A DNA stretch of 64,000 nt from Halopiger aswanensis (GCF_003610195.1 NZ_RAPO01000001.1:434001-498000), one strand, 5' to 3'; shown: positions 18,955-28,382, counted from the stretch's first letter. Made by a program: numbers and translations. The notes: generated by a model not told the origin, from the letters alone.

Positions 18955-20065
18955 GGAGGGACCGAACCCGCCGACGCTCGAGGGAGAGGCGGCGGACAGC
19001 GAGGGCACATCCTGGCGCGCTCGCCTAGCGCTGGTTCGCCGGGAACTGGGGTCGCTACGGTCCGAGAAGACGATCATGCTCGCGATCGCGATCCAGTTGT
19101 TTATCGCCGCGTTCTCGTCGTTCCTCGTCGTCGGCCTCGTCTCGCTGTACGATCCGGGCGCAGTCGACGGCTACCAGACCGAGGTCGCGGTGACCGGCGA
19201 CGGCGCCGACGACCTCATTGAGGTTGCGGCCCGACAGGAGGGGCTCTCCGCCGACCAGTACGACGCCGCGAGCGCACAGCGGGCGTTCGACCGCGGTGAG
19301 GTTGCCGCAGTCTTGCGAACGTCGCGGACGGATGAAGGCCAACTGTTCGTCCACGTCACCGCCCCCGAGGAGGGGCTCGAGACGACGCTGCTGGTCGTCC
19401 AGTTGCGCGACGCCTTGGAGGACCTCGAGCGCGTCGAGCGGCTGGCGAACGCGGATGCAGGTCGGCTGTCCGAGACGCCGCTTTCCGTCCCGTCGGCGAT
19501 TCAGGCGAGCCCGTACGTCGGCTTCACCTACACCGTCTTGCTGCCGCTGCTTTGCTTCCTGCCGGTGTTCATCAGCGGCTCGATCGTCGTCGACTCGCTG
19601 ATCGAGGAGCGCGATCGGGGGACGCTGACGCTGCTTCGGGTTGCGCCGCTCTCGCTGACCGAGATCGTCGACGCGAAAGTCGCCGCGACGGCGGCGCTGG
19701 CGCCGTTGCAGGCCGTCGCCTGGATGGTTCTGCTCGCGGTCAACGGGACGACGATCGCGACCCCCACGGCACTGGTCGCGATGGTCGCAGGGCTGTCGTT
19801 ACTCGTCGTCGGCGTCGGCGCGATCGTCGCGCTGTCCGCACCGGATCGGCGGCAGGCACAGTTACTCTACTCGATCAGTATCGTCGGTGCCCTCGTGGTT
19901 GCGAGTCTGTTGCCCGAACATCCGGCCAACACCGTCGCGAAGTTCGCTATGGGCAGTGCGACGGGCACGAGTTGGGCGCTCCTCGCGGGCTACTGTCTCG
20001 CGGGAATCGCCGCGGTCGTCGTGCTCCGGCGAACTGTCGGCGCGCTCGATACTGACTCGCTGTAA
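18944..20065 (+). CDS. ABC-2 type permease, second subunit
   Basis: A 373-residue permease. One membrane segment is near 40-62 (TIMLAIAIQLFIAAFSSFLVV region), an extracytoplasmic domain follows to about 185, and then five to six membrane helices. The conserved cytoplasmic loop is IEERDRGTLTLLRVAPLSLTEI (region), typical of NatB/YhaP permeases. The only start giving a complete N-terminus is TTG at 18944, overlapping the previous gene by 11 bases; TTG is rare in haloarchaea, so this start is provisional. With the fusion permease and the ATPase it should form one exporter. The gene converges with 20143-20652. Confidence 0.9.
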   Translation: MSREEGPNPPTLEGEAADSEGTSWRARLALVRRELGSLRSEKTIMLAIAIQLFIAAFSSFLVVGLVSLYDPGAVDGYQTEVAVTGDGADDLIEVAARQEGLSADQYDAASAQRAFDRGEVAAVLRTSRTDEGQLFVHVTAPEEGLETTLLVVQLRDALEDLERVERLANADAGRLSETPLSVPSAIQASPYVGFTYTVLLPLLCFLPVFISGSIVVDSLIEERDRGTLTLLRVAPLSLTEIVDAKVAATAALAPLQAVAWMVLLAVNGTTIATPTALVAMVAGLSLLVVGVGAIVALSAPDRRQAQLLYSISIVGALVVASLLPEHPANTVAKFAMGSATGTSWALLAGYCLAGIAAVVVLRRTVGALDTDSL

Positions 20066-20142
20066 CGGGCGCAACAGACCTTTATTCGACTCTCGAGACC
20101 GTCGATGGCTGATGGCGATCGCTACCGATCGCTGTGCGCCGC

Positions 20143-20652
20143 TCAGTCGTCGACCACCAACAGTTCGTTGTTCGGTTCGGCGTCCTCCCAATTGGAATCG
20201 GCCGGCGGCTGAACCGTAAACTCGATCGTTCCCGTGGATTGGTCCGGGGCGAGCGACAGGTCGCCCTCGCTGTCGAAATCGAATTCGACCTCGTTGTTAT
20301 CACCCGTGTCGTCGGATAACGCCCCGTCCATCCGTGCCGTTCCGGCCTGCGCGACGACGACGGCGTCGGTCACCTCGTTGCCGTCCTCGTCGACGACGTA
20401 GATGCTCACGTCGTCGTCATCCTCCTTAATCGTCGCGTCGTCGAACCGAACGTCGACTTCGGTGTCCGTCTGGAAGCCGTCGATACCGCCGAGAATCTGG
20501 AGCATGATTCCGAGCGAGACGACGCCGATGATGAGTGCGATCACGAGTCTAATCGGCAGCCCCTCGATCGCACGATCGTCGTCGGCGAACGAGCGCCTCG
20601 AGCCGACGGAGATCGATACGGTCGGTGACGGTGACTCTCGTCCTGAAGCCAT
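20143..20652 (-). CDS. Single-TM, pilin-like acidic membrane protein
   Basis: A 169-residue protein. A polar N-terminus of about 30 residues ends in DDDRAIEGLP, followed directly by one membrane helix (IRLVIALIIGVVSLGIMLQIL region). The rest is an acidic beta-rich outer domain resembling carboxypeptidase-regulatory or Ig-like folds (VVDEDGNEVTDAVVVAQ). The arrangement (charged head, R-A/E junction, hydrophobic helix) resembles archaeal type IV pilin-like proteins. It sits divergently beside the HerA/TadA/TadC locus, which supports that view. No prepilin peptidase gene is in the window. Family name not certain. Confidence 0.75.
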   Translation of the reverse strand: MASGRESPSPTVSISVGSRRSFADDDRAIEGLPIRLVIALIIGVVSLGIMLQILGGIDGFQTDTEVDVRFDDATIKEDDDDVSIYVVDEDGNEVTDAVVVAQAGTARMDGALSDDTGDNNEVEFDFDSEGDLSLAPDQSTGTIEFTVQPPADSNWEDAEPNNELLVVDD

Positions 20653-20726
20653 ACCGCCGTTGGTCGCCCCTTCGTACGTAAACCCCGGGACGCGGGTTCA
20701 AGTAGGAAGGCGCGGGAACCGTCGCC

Positions 20727-21782
20727 ATGAGTTTCGTCATCGGACGGGGAAGCGACGCCGAGACGGTACAGGCGGGCCGGGTCGGCACGTACCGCGCGCT
20801 CGACGGCAGCGACGGGGCCGATCTGTACGTCGATCTCGACGATCCGCACGCGATGTTGGTCGTCGGCAAGCGCGGCTACGGGAAGTCCTACACCCTCGGC
20901 GTCGTCGCGGAAGAACTCGCTCGAGCGGCCGGTGTCGCGCCGGTGATCGTCGATCCGATGGGCGTCTTCGCGACGCTCGCCGACGGGTCGACGGGCGAGT
21001 CGGTCCCCGTCGAAGTCGTCGCCGAACCGACCGTTGCGGCCGACGCGCTCGATCCTCGGTCGTGGTGTGCACTGCTCGGCCTCTCGCCGGAAAGCGGCTC
21101 GGGGAGTCTCGTCTGGCAAGCCGCTCAGGAATCGGCGACGCTCGAGGGGATGCGCGAGCACGTCGCGGCGACGGACGCGCCGGGGGCCGACAAGCGGGCG
21201 GCGAGCAACCACATTTCCCTCGCTGAGTCGTGGGATGCGTTCGACCCCGACGGGCTGGATGCGGCCGACCTCGCCGGGTCGGCGGTCACCGTCGTAGACG
21301 TCTCCGGGCTCGAGGCAGCACCGATGAACGCGGTGTGTCGCGCCATTGCGGAGGCGCTGTACCGCGCACGGATTACGGGGACGATCGACCGGCTGCCGTG
21401 GCTCCTGCTCGACGAGGCGCACGCGTTCTTCGGCGGGGTCGCAGCGGACGCACTGCATACGGTACTCACGCGCGGGCGCGCTCCGGGCGTCAGCCTCGTC
21501 CTCGCGACCCAGCGGCCGAGTTCGCTCTCGGAGACGGCCGTTTCCCAGTCCGACGTGCTGATCGCCCACCGACTGACGGCCGAAGCCGATCTGGAAGCGC
21601 TCGAGGCCGCGCAACCGACGTACGTCCACGAATCGCTCGCCGACCGGCTCCCGACCGAACCGGGGAGCGTCGTCGTGATCGACGACGCGACGGAGACGAT
21701 CCACGCGGCCCGGATTCGCCGGCGGGACACGCCCCACGGGGGTGGCAGTCCGAGCGCACGCGAGGTCGCCGATCAGCCGTAA
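20727..21782 (+). CDS. HerA/FtsK-like P-loop ATPase
   Basis: A 351-residue ATPase. A short HAS-barrel-like head (residues 1-40) precedes Walker A VVGKRGYGKS at 45-54. Walker B is WLLLDEAHAFF, followed by a sensor-type ATQRPSSLSE. The compact build resembles HerA-C/DUF87 ATPases that pump DNA or work with membrane machines. Genomic position at the head of a TadA/TadC pilus locus suggests an energising or assembly role there, but involvement in DNA transfer or unlinked DNA repair cannot be excluded. The neighbour NurA nuclease, usual for DNA-repair HerA, is absent. Confidence 0.85.
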   Translation: MSFVIGRGSDAETVQAGRVGTYRALDGSDGADLYVDLDDPHAMLVVGKRGYGKSYTLGVVAEELARAAGVAPVIVDPMGVFATLADGSTGESVPVEVVAEPTVAADALDPRSWCALLGLSPESGSGSLVWQAAQESATLEGMREHVAATDAPGADKRAASNHISLAESWDAFDPDGLDAADLAGSAVTVVDVSGLEAAPMNAVCRAIAEALYRARITGTIDRLPWLLLDEAHAFFGGVAADALHTVLTRGRAPGVSLVLATQRPSSLSETAVSQSDVLIAHRLTAEADLEALEAAQPTYVHESLADRLPTEPGSVVVIDDATETIHAARIRRRDTPHGGGSPSAREVADQP

Positions 21783-21815
21783 TCGGTCTCGCAGCGAGCC
21801 GACTCCGGGTCCGAG

Positions 21816-21823
21816 TTTAAATC
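21816..21823 (+). promoter_or_regulatory. TATA-like box TTTAAATC before the coiled-coil gene
   Basis: It lies 23-30 bases before the ATG at 21846. The same octamer occurs before tadA at 23070, so the two parts of the locus may be co-regulated from separate promoters. Confidence 0.5.
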
Positions 21824-21845
21824 CGATCGCGCGGCAACCCTCGCC

Positions 21846-22541
21846 ATGACCGATCTCGATCGACTCGAGCAGCGGCTGTCGGCCGTCGAGCGCGTCGTCG
21901 TCGACGGCGACGCAACGTTGGACGAACTCGCGGAGGTAGCGTCACTCGCGGAGACCGTCGCCGACCTCGAGACGCGCGTCGAAGAGCACGAGCGTCGGCT
22001 CGCCGACCTCGAGGCGGCGGTCCGATCGCTCGAGGGGTACGTCGGCAACGTCGAGTCGATCAACGACGACGTCGAGCGCCAGGCCGCGTCGGCGGTCGCG
22101 ACGGTCGATCGACTCGAGCGGCGGGTCGACCGGCTCGAGGTCGAACTCGACGACGTCCGGGGTGGCGTTCTTCGAGACCCGACCGAACGGGAGACGGAGC
22201 GTACGCGTTCCGATGCGGACGACGGGGCCAGTGGGGGTAGTACTGGGGCCTGGTTCGAGTTCGACGACGAGTCGATCGCTGCGACTGGCACAGCGGCTGA
22301 AACGGCTGATAGTGCGTCGCTCGCGGACGCTACCGAGACCGGCAGTGGCAACAGGACCGATACCGAGACCGCACAGACGCCGGAGGAAACGGTGACCGAC
22401 ATCGTCGCGGGAGCGGACGAGCCGCGGTCGCTCGAGGACGCCCCCTCGAGAAGCGATCGAACGGCGCAGGTCGGTGACGAGACCGACAGCGACGGGGCCG
22501 AGTCCGGCCTACTCGGTTCGCTTCGCGCTCGCTTTTCATGA
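21846..22541 (+). CDS. Coiled-coil protein of the pilus-like locus
   Basis: A 231-residue acidic protein of unknown function. Residues 1-105 form a long coiled coil with Leu/Val heptads (LETRVEEHERRLADLEAAV and similar). The C-terminal half is Thr/Ala/Glu-rich low complexity and ends in LLGSLRARFS, which could be a short membrane-touching helix. I recall related haloarchaeal proteins next to PilB/TadA genes (DUF7310, name from memory). The stop overlaps the next start by 4 bases, so they are coupled. It could tether the ATPases to the membrane assembly; this is inference. Confidence 0.78.
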   Translation: MTDLDRLEQRLSAVERVVVDGDATLDELAEVASLAETVADLETRVEEHERRLADLEAAVRSLEGYVGNVESINDDVERQAASAVATVDRLERRVDRLEVELDDVRGGVLRDPTERETERTRSDADDGASGGSTGAWFEFDDESIAATGTAAETADSASLADATETGSGNRTDTETAQTPEETVTDIVAGADEPRSLEDAPSRSDRTAQVGDETDSDGAESGLLGSLRARFS

Positions 22542-23008
22542 TTCGATACGTTGTCGCAGTCCTTCTGACGCTCGCACTCTTGGGACTGGCCGGACTCGCA
22601 ATCGACGACGCGGCCGGCGAGACGACCGAACGCGAACTCCGCACCGAACTCGCGGCCGTCGAAGCGGCGGCGGTCGAACTCGAGGCGACCGAGGAACTCT
22701 CCCCGGCTGGCCATCCGAATCCGCAGCGGGTGGTCGAGTTTTCGGTTCCGACGCGTTCGCTGACCCGAGCGGGCGTCGACCACCTCGAGATCGAACCGGT
22801 CGCCGACGACGCCAGCGTCGCGCGGTACGTACTGACCGACGGGACGCGCGGGCGAATGCTCCTCGAGAGCCGTCTCGTCTACCGCGATCCGACGGCCGCT
22901 CGGACGACCGAAATCGGGTGGAGGGGCACGAACGATGTCCGACTCGTGCTCCAACCGGATGCCGACGGGCAGCCGGTCGTCGTTGTGACGCTTTCCGACT
23001 CGCGATGA
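22538..23008 (+). CDS. Small single-TM protein of the pilus-like locus
   Basis: A 156-residue protein. Residues 1-24 are a signal-anchor (MIRYVVAVLLTLALLGLAGL), then a helical region (ELRTELAAVEAAAVELEAT) typical of pilin N-terminal helices, then a beta-rich outer domain ending VVVVTLSDSR. The build is like a minor pilin or pseudopilin without a classical cleavage site. I recall a haloarchaeal family DUF7311 in this place (from memory). It overlaps the coiled-coil gene by 4 bases and is followed 90 bases later by tadA. Confidence 0.78.
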   Translation: MIRYVVAVLLTLALLGLAGLAIDDAAGETTERELRTELAAVEAAAVELEATEELSPAGHPNPQRVVEFSVPTRSLTRAGVDHLEIEPVADDASVARYVLTDGTRGRMLLESRLVYRDPTAARTTEIGWRGTNDVRLVLQPDADGQPVVVVTLSDSR

Positions 23009-23069
23009 TGTACGCTGACCGATCTCGGAGATGGCCACCTCGTGCGACGGGACCCCCGCGATGTTCGGG

Positions 23070-23077
23070 TTTAAATC
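23070..23077 (+). promoter_or_regulatory. TATA-like box TTTAAATC before the TadA-type gene
   Basis: It lies 22-29 bases before the ATG at 23099 and is the same octamer as at 21816. It suggests a leaderless transcript starting at tadA. Confidence 0.5.
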
Positions 23078-23098
23078 GGAACGCGAGCCAGCTAGCCT

Positions 23099-25051
23099 AT
23101 GCCATCGAACGAGGCCGCGGCCGACGGCGAGCGAACGGACGTCGTACCGACGCTGCTCGCCGGAATCGGCCTCGAGTCCCTCTTCGACGATCGGGAGACG
23201 GACCGCGGCGACTGCGATTGTGACCTCGAGTTCGACGGTCGCACGCTCGTCGTCGACGCATCAGCCTGCGACGGGACGCTCGCCGAGGCGCCGTCGTGCC
23301 GTCGGTCGGTCGTCGCCGCACTGGTCGAGCGCGACGCGGACGCGATCGTCGTTCGCTCGAACGGACTCCAGTACCGGTACGACGCGCAGGCGACGGCGTT
23401 GCTCGGCGCCGCCGGTCGGTTCGTCGAACTGCTGGGCTCTCGCGACGACGGACTGGCCCACGATGTCGCCCGGGATCCGCTCGGAGAAGCACCGACCCTC
23501 GAGACCCGCGTCGATCAGCTCGGCGACATCGCCCTCGAGTCCGGGTTGCTCGACGCCGTCTCAGGTGTTGATGAGTACACGGACGTATTCTCGCCGCGAA
23601 TGGGCCTGGAGATCGCCTACTACTTCGTCGAGCGGACGATCGACGATACGGACGGGCCTCGACTCACCGACGTCAGGGAACTCGAAACCGGGAGTACGGC
23701 ACGGATTTACGAACGCGCGGATCGACTGCCGCTGTACGCGCTCGAGGTCGTCGACCTCTCGCTGTCGCCGGCCGAACGCGAACTCCTCGTCGACGGCTAC
23801 GAGGCGATCGCGGAGGGGTGGGTCGACGGCGACCGGGCGCCCTCCCGGGCCGTCGAACTCGTTTCAGACGGGGACGACCCGGTCGATCCGACGCTGACCG
23901 CGATTCTCGAGAAACACACGGACGGCTACGGTGTTCTCGAGGACCTGTTCGCCGATCCGGCGGTCACCGACGTCTACGCCACGTCCCCGGTGACGGCGAA
24001 CCCGCTCCGAGTCGAGTGCGACGGCGTCGCGATGGAGACGAACGTCCACCTCACCGAGACCGGCGCGGAGGCGCTGGCCTCTCGCATCCGTCGGACCAGC
24101 GGTCGAGCGTTCTCCCGCGCGAAGCCGACGATCGACGCGACGGCCTCGCTGGCGAACGGTCGCGGGCTCCGCATCGCGGGCGTCACCGATCCGGTCGCCG
24201 ACGGCACCGGCTTCGCGTTCCGCGAGCGGTCCGACGACCGGTTCACGCTGCCGGCGCTGGTCGCCAACGGGACCGTGCCGCCGGCCGTCGCGGGCTTTCT
24301 CTCGGTCGCGATCGAGCGCAACGCCGCGGCGCTGATCGCCGGCACCCGCGGCGCGGGGAAGACGACGCTGCTGGGCACGTTGCTCTACGAGGTGACGCCG
24401 GACACCCGAACGGTGCTCATCGAGGACACGCCCGAGTTACCGGTCGCCCCGCTACAGTCGGTCGGGCGGGACGTGCAGGCGCTGCGCACCGGGACCGGCG
24501 ACGGGCCGGAGATTTCGCCCGCGGACGCGCTCCGGACGGCCCTGCGGCTCGGCGACGGGGCGCTGGTCGTCGGCGAGATCCGCGGCGAGGAAGCCGCGGT
24601 CCTCTACGAGGCGATGCGGGTCGGCGCGAACGCCAACGCGGTGCTGGGAACGATCCACGGCGACGGCGCGGCGGCGGTGTACGAGCGCGTCGTCTCCGAT
24701 CTGGGCGTCGAGCCCTCGTCGTTCGCCGCGACCGATCTCGTCGTCACGGTCCAGTCGTACCGGACCGCCGACGGGCGCAGCCGCCGGGTCGCCCGCGTCG
24801 AGGAGGTGCTCGGCGACGGCGAGGACGTCCGGTTCGAACCGCTGTACGAACTCGAGGGCACGGAAGCAGTCGCGACCGGCCGAATCGACCGCGGCGAGAG
24901 CCGGTTCGTCAACGCGATCGCCGGCCCGACGGAAGCGTACGCCGACGTCAGGGCGGCGATCGCCGACCGGACCGATACGATGCGAGCGCTCGCCGAGGAC
25001 GGACGGGTATCACCCGACGACGTCGCTGCGGCATACGCCGACAGAGGATAA
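23099..25051 (+). CDS. Type II/IV secretion ATPase (TadA/PilB-like)
   Basis: A 650-residue motor ATPase for assembling type IV pilus-like fibres. The N-terminal 260 residues hold an archaeal-specific domain with a Cys group (CDCDLEF, ASACDG, PSCRR) that may bind metal. The ATPase core has Walker A GTRGAGKTT at 415-423, the Asp box VLIEDTPELP, Walker B ALVVGEIRGEE near 488-498 and the His box GTIHGD. Family hexamers turn ATP use into subunit insertion at the TadC platform encoded next (3 bases apart). Archaeal forms serve pili, archaella and adhesion; without FlaF/G/H genes an archaellum is unlikely. Confidence 0.93.
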   Translation: MPSNEAAADGERTDVVPTLLAGIGLESLFDDRETDRGDCDCDLEFDGRTLVVDASACDGTLAEAPSCRRSVVAALVERDADAIVVRSNGLQYRYDAQATALLGAAGRFVELLGSRDDGLAHDVARDPLGEAPTLETRVDQLGDIALESGLLDAVSGVDEYTDVFSPRMGLEIAYYFVERTIDDTDGPRLTDVRELETGSTARIYERADRLPLYALEVVDLSLSPAERELLVDGYEAIAEGWVDGDRAPSRAVELVSDGDDPVDPTLTAILEKHTDGYGVLEDLFADPAVTDVYATSPVTANPLRVECDGVAMETNVHLTETGAEALASRIRRTSGRAFSRAKPTIDATASLANGRGLRIAGVTDPVADGTGFAFRERSDDRFTLPALVANGTVPPAVAGFLSVAIERNAAALIAGTRGAGKTTLLGTLLYEVTPDTRTVLIEDTPELPVAPLQSVGRDVQALRTGTGDGPEISPADALRTALRLGDGALVVGEIRGEEAAVLYEAMRVGANANAVLGTIHGDGAAAVYERVVSDLGVEPSSFAATDLVVTVQSYRTADGRSRRVARVEEVLGDGEDVRFEPLYELEGTEAVATGRIDRGESRFVNAIAGPTEAYADVRAAIADRTDTMRALAEDGRVSPDDVAAAYADRG

Positions 25052-25054
25052 GCC

Positions 25055-26785
25055 ATGGCAGTGGAATCGACCCTCGTTCGCGGCCTCGCCCGGCTGTATC
25101 CGTACCCGGTCTCGGCGAGCGACGACCTCCGCGAGTCGGTCCGATTCGTCGAGCCGCCGTACGACGCCGAGGCGGTCGTTAGAGCCGGCTACGGCGCAGG
25201 GCTGCTCGCCGCCTTCATTCCCCTGCCGCTACTGCTCTACGGCGTCCCGTTTCCCTTCGTCGGCTTCTTCGTGCTGACGGCGTCGCTCGCGTCGATCCAC
25301 GCCGTGCACTCGTGGCCGCATCTAGCGGCCGCGTTTCGGCGAACGGAGGCGCTCGGCGACACGCCGACGCTCGTCGGCCGCGCAGTCTTGCGCATGCAGA
25401 TTCACCCCTCGCTCGAGAACGCGGTCCGGTTCGCCGCACGGACCGGCGAAGGGCCGTTGACTCGGAGTCTCGCCGCCCACGTGACCCGTTCGAAGGGGAC
25501 CCCGCGGGCTGGTCTCCTCTCGTTCGCCGAGGAGTGGGCGCCCCACTTCCCGGCACTGCGGCGCTCGTCGACGCTGCTGGCGACCGCACAGGACGCTCCG
25601 GAGGGGGAGCGCGGCCGCACCCTCGAGCGGGCACTTTCGGCGATCCTCGACGGGACGCGGAGTCAGATGGCCGAGTTCACGGCTGCGATCAGGGCGCCGA
25701 CGACGATGCTGTTCGCGTTCGGCATCCTGCTCCCGCTGGCGCTGATCGCGCTCGTCCCCGCCGCGCCGATGGCGGGCGTCTCGCTTAACATCTGGATGTT
25801 CGTGCTCCTGTACGATATCGTGCTGCCGCTGTGTCTGCTCGGCGCCGCGATCTGGCTGCTCGTGCGCCGGCCGGTCGCCTTTCCGCCGCCGGAGATCGAT
25901 CGAACCCACCCCGACCTACCGGATCGGCTCTGGCTGCGGGCAGGCTGGGGACTGCTCGCCGGCGGCGTAACCTACGTCACCGTCACCGCGGTCGGCCCCG
26001 CCTCCCTCGCCGAAATCGCGGCGCTCGGAATCGCCCTCGGCGTCGCCCTGCTGGCGGTCTACGGCCCGATCCTCGAGCTTCGCAACTACGTGCGCGACGT
26101 CGAGTCGAACCTGACCGACGCCCTCTACATCATCGGCCGGCAGGTCGCCGAGGGCGAGTCGGTCGAGGCCGCCATCGAACTCGCCGCCGACCGCGTCGCC
26201 GACGAGACCGGCGAGATGCTCGCGCACGCGGCCGGCGTCCAGCGACGCCTGCACACGAGCGTCGAGGAGGCTTTTCTCGGCGACTACGGCGCGCTCCGCG
26301 ACGTGCCCAGCCAGCGCGCCCGGAGCATGGCGGCGCTGCTCGCGATCGCCGGCGACGAGGGGAAGCCGGCCGGCCGCGCGATCGTCGCGATGGCCGACCA
26401 CCTCGAGGAACTCGAGGACGTCGAGGCGGAGACCAAACGCGACCTCGTGCGCGTGACGAGCACGCTCGACAACACGGCGGCGTACTTCGGCCCGATGGTC
26501 GGCGGGGCGACCGTCGGGATGGCCGGGATGCTCTCGGCCGAGAACTTCACCGCCGTCGCGGGGATGGGCGACGCGACGACGCTAGCGACCGACCAACTCG
26601 GCGTCGTCGTGGCCGTCTACCTGATGCTGCTGGCGTGCATCCTGACGCCGCTGTCGTACGCGCTCCGGTTCGGGATGGATCGCACGCTGTTCGGCTACCA
26701 CGTCGGGCGGACGCTTGTCTCCTCGATGGTGCTGTTCGTGCTAACTGTCGCGCTGATCGATGTCGTCCTGGTCGCGCCGCTGTGA
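25055..26785 (+). CDS. Type II secretion F / TadC-like membrane platform protein
   Basis: A 576-residue inner-membrane platform protein. It has two T2SF domains, the duplicated arrangement usual in archaea. Membrane pairs are near 50-80, 210-265, 290-345 and at the C-terminus (515-575). Cytoplasmic helical bundles contain LYIIGRQVAEGESVEAAIE and LARAT-like repeats. It forms the membrane ring on which the TadA-type ATPase acts. It begins 3 bases after the ATPase gene. Downstream lie four pilin-like genes behind their own promoter at 26810. Confidence 0.92.
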   Translation: MAVESTLVRGLARLYPYPVSASDDLRESVRFVEPPYDAEAVVRAGYGAGLLAAFIPLPLLLYGVPFPFVGFFVLTASLASIHAVHSWPHLAAAFRRTEALGDTPTLVGRAVLRMQIHPSLENAVRFAARTGEGPLTRSLAAHVTRSKGTPRAGLLSFAEEWAPHFPALRRSSTLLATAQDAPEGERGRTLERALSAILDGTRSQMAEFTAAIRAPTTMLFAFGILLPLALIALVPAAPMAGVSLNIWMFVLLYDIVLPLCLLGAAIWLLVRRPVAFPPPEIDRTHPDLPDRLWLRAGWGLLAGGVTYVTVTAVGPASLAEIAALGIALGVALLAVYGPILELRNYVRDVESNLTDALYIIGRQVAEGESVEAAIELAADRVADETGEMLAHAAGVQRRLHTSVEEAFLGDYGALRDVPSQRARSMAALLAIAGDEGKPAGRAIVAMADHLEELEDVEAETKRDLVRVTSTLDNTAAYFGPMVGGATVGMAGMLSAENFTAVAGMGDATTLATDQLGVVVAVYLMLLACILTPLSYALRFGMDRTLFGYHVGRTLVSSMVLFVLTVALIDVVLVAPL

Positions 26786-26809
26786 CGGTGCGAGCCGTGC
26801 GTGTTGACC

Positions 26810-26817
26810 TTTATATA
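26810..26817 (+). promoter_or_regulatory. TATA-like box of the pilin-like operon
   Basis: TTTATATA lies 23-30 bases before the ATG at 26840. It is the strongest TATA match in this locus and suggests the structural genes are transcribed separately from, and perhaps more strongly than, the motor genes. Confidence 0.6.
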
Positions 26818-26839
26818 CGAACCCGCGGCCAACGTCGGC

Positions 26840-27901
26840 ATGGATCTGGAGACGCCCGCAGACGCGTGGTACACCTACGTCGCGGTCTCGCTGGTCAGCG
26901 TCGCGCTCGCGGGACTCGCGCTGGGTGTCGCAACGGGGCCGCCGCCGGACGCCCCGGCGGCAGCGAACGCGATCGAAGGGGCTACCGGAAGCGAGTACGC
27001 CGCCAGTGCGACCTACGAACACGACGCCGATCGAGTGACGATCGATCGGCAGACGATCACCATGCAAAACGAACACGGGACCGCTCACTCGAGTTTCTCG
27101 TACGGCGTCGTCGTTCCGGTCAACGGCAACGAGCGACTCGAGAACATCACGGACGGACGGTCGATCGAAGCGGAGTACGACGAGGCGCTGCGGGACGGCG
27201 ATCGGCACGCGTTCGCCGAGTTCACACGCGATGTCGAAACCGCGTACGACGAACATACCGGCGAAGCGATTCGCGCCGATGGCGAACTCCGGGCACGCAA
27301 GGTCACGGTCGATTCCGGGATCGACGAACTCGAGCCGATCGAAGAGGAGGCAACTGTCGAGGTACGGGACTCTTGGGAGCCCGTCGCGAACGGAATCCCC
27401 GGGTGGAATCCCGACCCGTACATCGGCGAGCTGCGAGTGACCTACAGCGGCAGCAAGGAGCGACAGGCGACGGTCCACATGGAGGGCGAGTATCGCCTCG
27501 CGGATCTCCTCCCCGCGTTCGTCCCGGACGGTCCCATTCCGACTTCCGAATCACTGGACGAAACCAAAGAGTTAGAGGCTAACGAACACGGCGCCGATAG
27601 CTTCGTTTTCGAACCCAAATCGGCAGAGGGGATCGATGTCACGTTTACCGCCCCGGTCGTGGACGAGACGTACTATATCGAATCCAGACAACCCGTCAGG
27701 GATCCGATCGAGTTCGAGATCGAATTTACCGATCCCGACGGGGACCTACCGGCCGAAACGTGGACGTTCGACCTCGAGTACGACGACGGATCGAAAACGT
27801 GGTCGAACGAGATCGACCGGGAGATGACCTTCGATCACGATCACGCAGCAATCGGCGTCACTGACGGAGGGAACTACTATGTTACACTCGTCAAGGTTTA
27901 G
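26840..27901 (+). CDS. Pilin-like single-TM surface protein
   Basis: A 353-residue protein. The N-terminal membrane helix is near residues 11-30 (YVAVSLVSVALAGLALGVA), followed by a large extracytoplasmic acidic domain rich in beta strands with no cysteines. There is no catalytic motif. It is the first gene of the structural block after tadC and overlaps the next gene by 23 bases. I recall a haloarchaeal family DUF7283 in this position (from memory). The ATG at 26840 (MDLETP) is fixed by the TATA box at 26810-26817. Likely a minor pilin or pilus-associated adhesin; inference. Confidence 0.78.
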   Translation: MDLETPADAWYTYVAVSLVSVALAGLALGVATGPPPDAPAAANAIEGATGSEYAASATYEHDADRVTIDRQTITMQNEHGTAHSSFSYGVVVPVNGNERLENITDGRSIEAEYDEALRDGDRHAFAEFTRDVETAYDEHTGEAIRADGELRARKVTVDSGIDELEPIEEEATVEVRDSWEPVANGIPGWNPDPYIGELRVTYSGSKERQATVHMEGEYRLADLLPAFVPDGPIPTSESLDETKELEANEHGADSFVFEPKSAEGIDVTFTAPVVDETYYIESRQPVRDPIEFEIEFTDPDGDLPAETWTFDLEYDDGSKTWSNEIDREMTFDHDHAAIGVTDGGNYYVTLVKV

Positions 27902-28382
27902 GAGAGCTAGGGAGAGAGCCCAGACGGAACCGTTCGCGGCGATCGTCGCGGTCGGAGTAGTGGTTCTCGGGATCGGAATGTACGCGGTTGCGTACCAGAG
28001 CGTGCTTCCGGGAACTAGCCAGCAGGCGACGGCCGACCAGACGATCGATCGTATCTGGGACGAACTCGAGGAGAACGGCGTGTTTTACGCGCACGACGAT
28101 CCAGCGCTTCAGGACCGTATCGACGATAGCGAACCGCTCCCGGCTGGAGCGACGGTGTACGTGAGTATCACGGCGATCGACGAGGATGCGAATCGCGTAC
28201 TCGTCGACGGTGCCTTTCCCTCGGGGTATCCGGACAACGACGCGTCGTCGTCCGATATCGAGCAGTACGTAGCGGAAGACGGTATCCCTGACGACGCTTC
28301 CGTTGCAACGCAGTCGATTCCGGTCACCGTCGAGAACGAGGCCGACGTTCGCTCCGGAACGCTCCGGGTGGCAGTATGGTGA
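27879..28382 (+). CDS. Pilin-like protein with RAQTEP junction
   Basis: A 167-residue protein. A basic head (MLHSSRFRRARERAQTEP) leads straight into one hydrophobic helix (FAAIVAVGVVVLGIGMYAVA). The Arg-Ala-Gln-x-Glu junction resembles class III/TadE-type prepilin signals, where cleavage lies before the hydrophobic stretch and a Glu near +5 stacks the subunits. The remaining 125 residues form an acidic outer domain. It overlaps the genes on both sides (23 and 7 bases), so translation is coupled. Probably a minor pilin; processing cannot be shown from sequence. Confidence 0.8.
   Translation: MLHSSRFRRARERAQTEPFAAIVAVGVVVLGIGMYAVAYQSVLPGTSQQATADQTIDRIWDELEENGVFYAHDDPALQDRIDDSEPLPAGATVYVSITAIDEDANRVLVDGAFPSGYPDNDASSSDIEQYVAEDGIPDDASVATQSIPVTVENEADVRSGTLRVAVW

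Noticed and set aside
16741-19077. Minus-strand open frame of 778 codons opposite the ABC exporter genes
   Set aside because: Its translation is Arg/Asp-rich repetitive sequence without domains. It mirrors GC-rich codons of the well-supported plus-strand genes.
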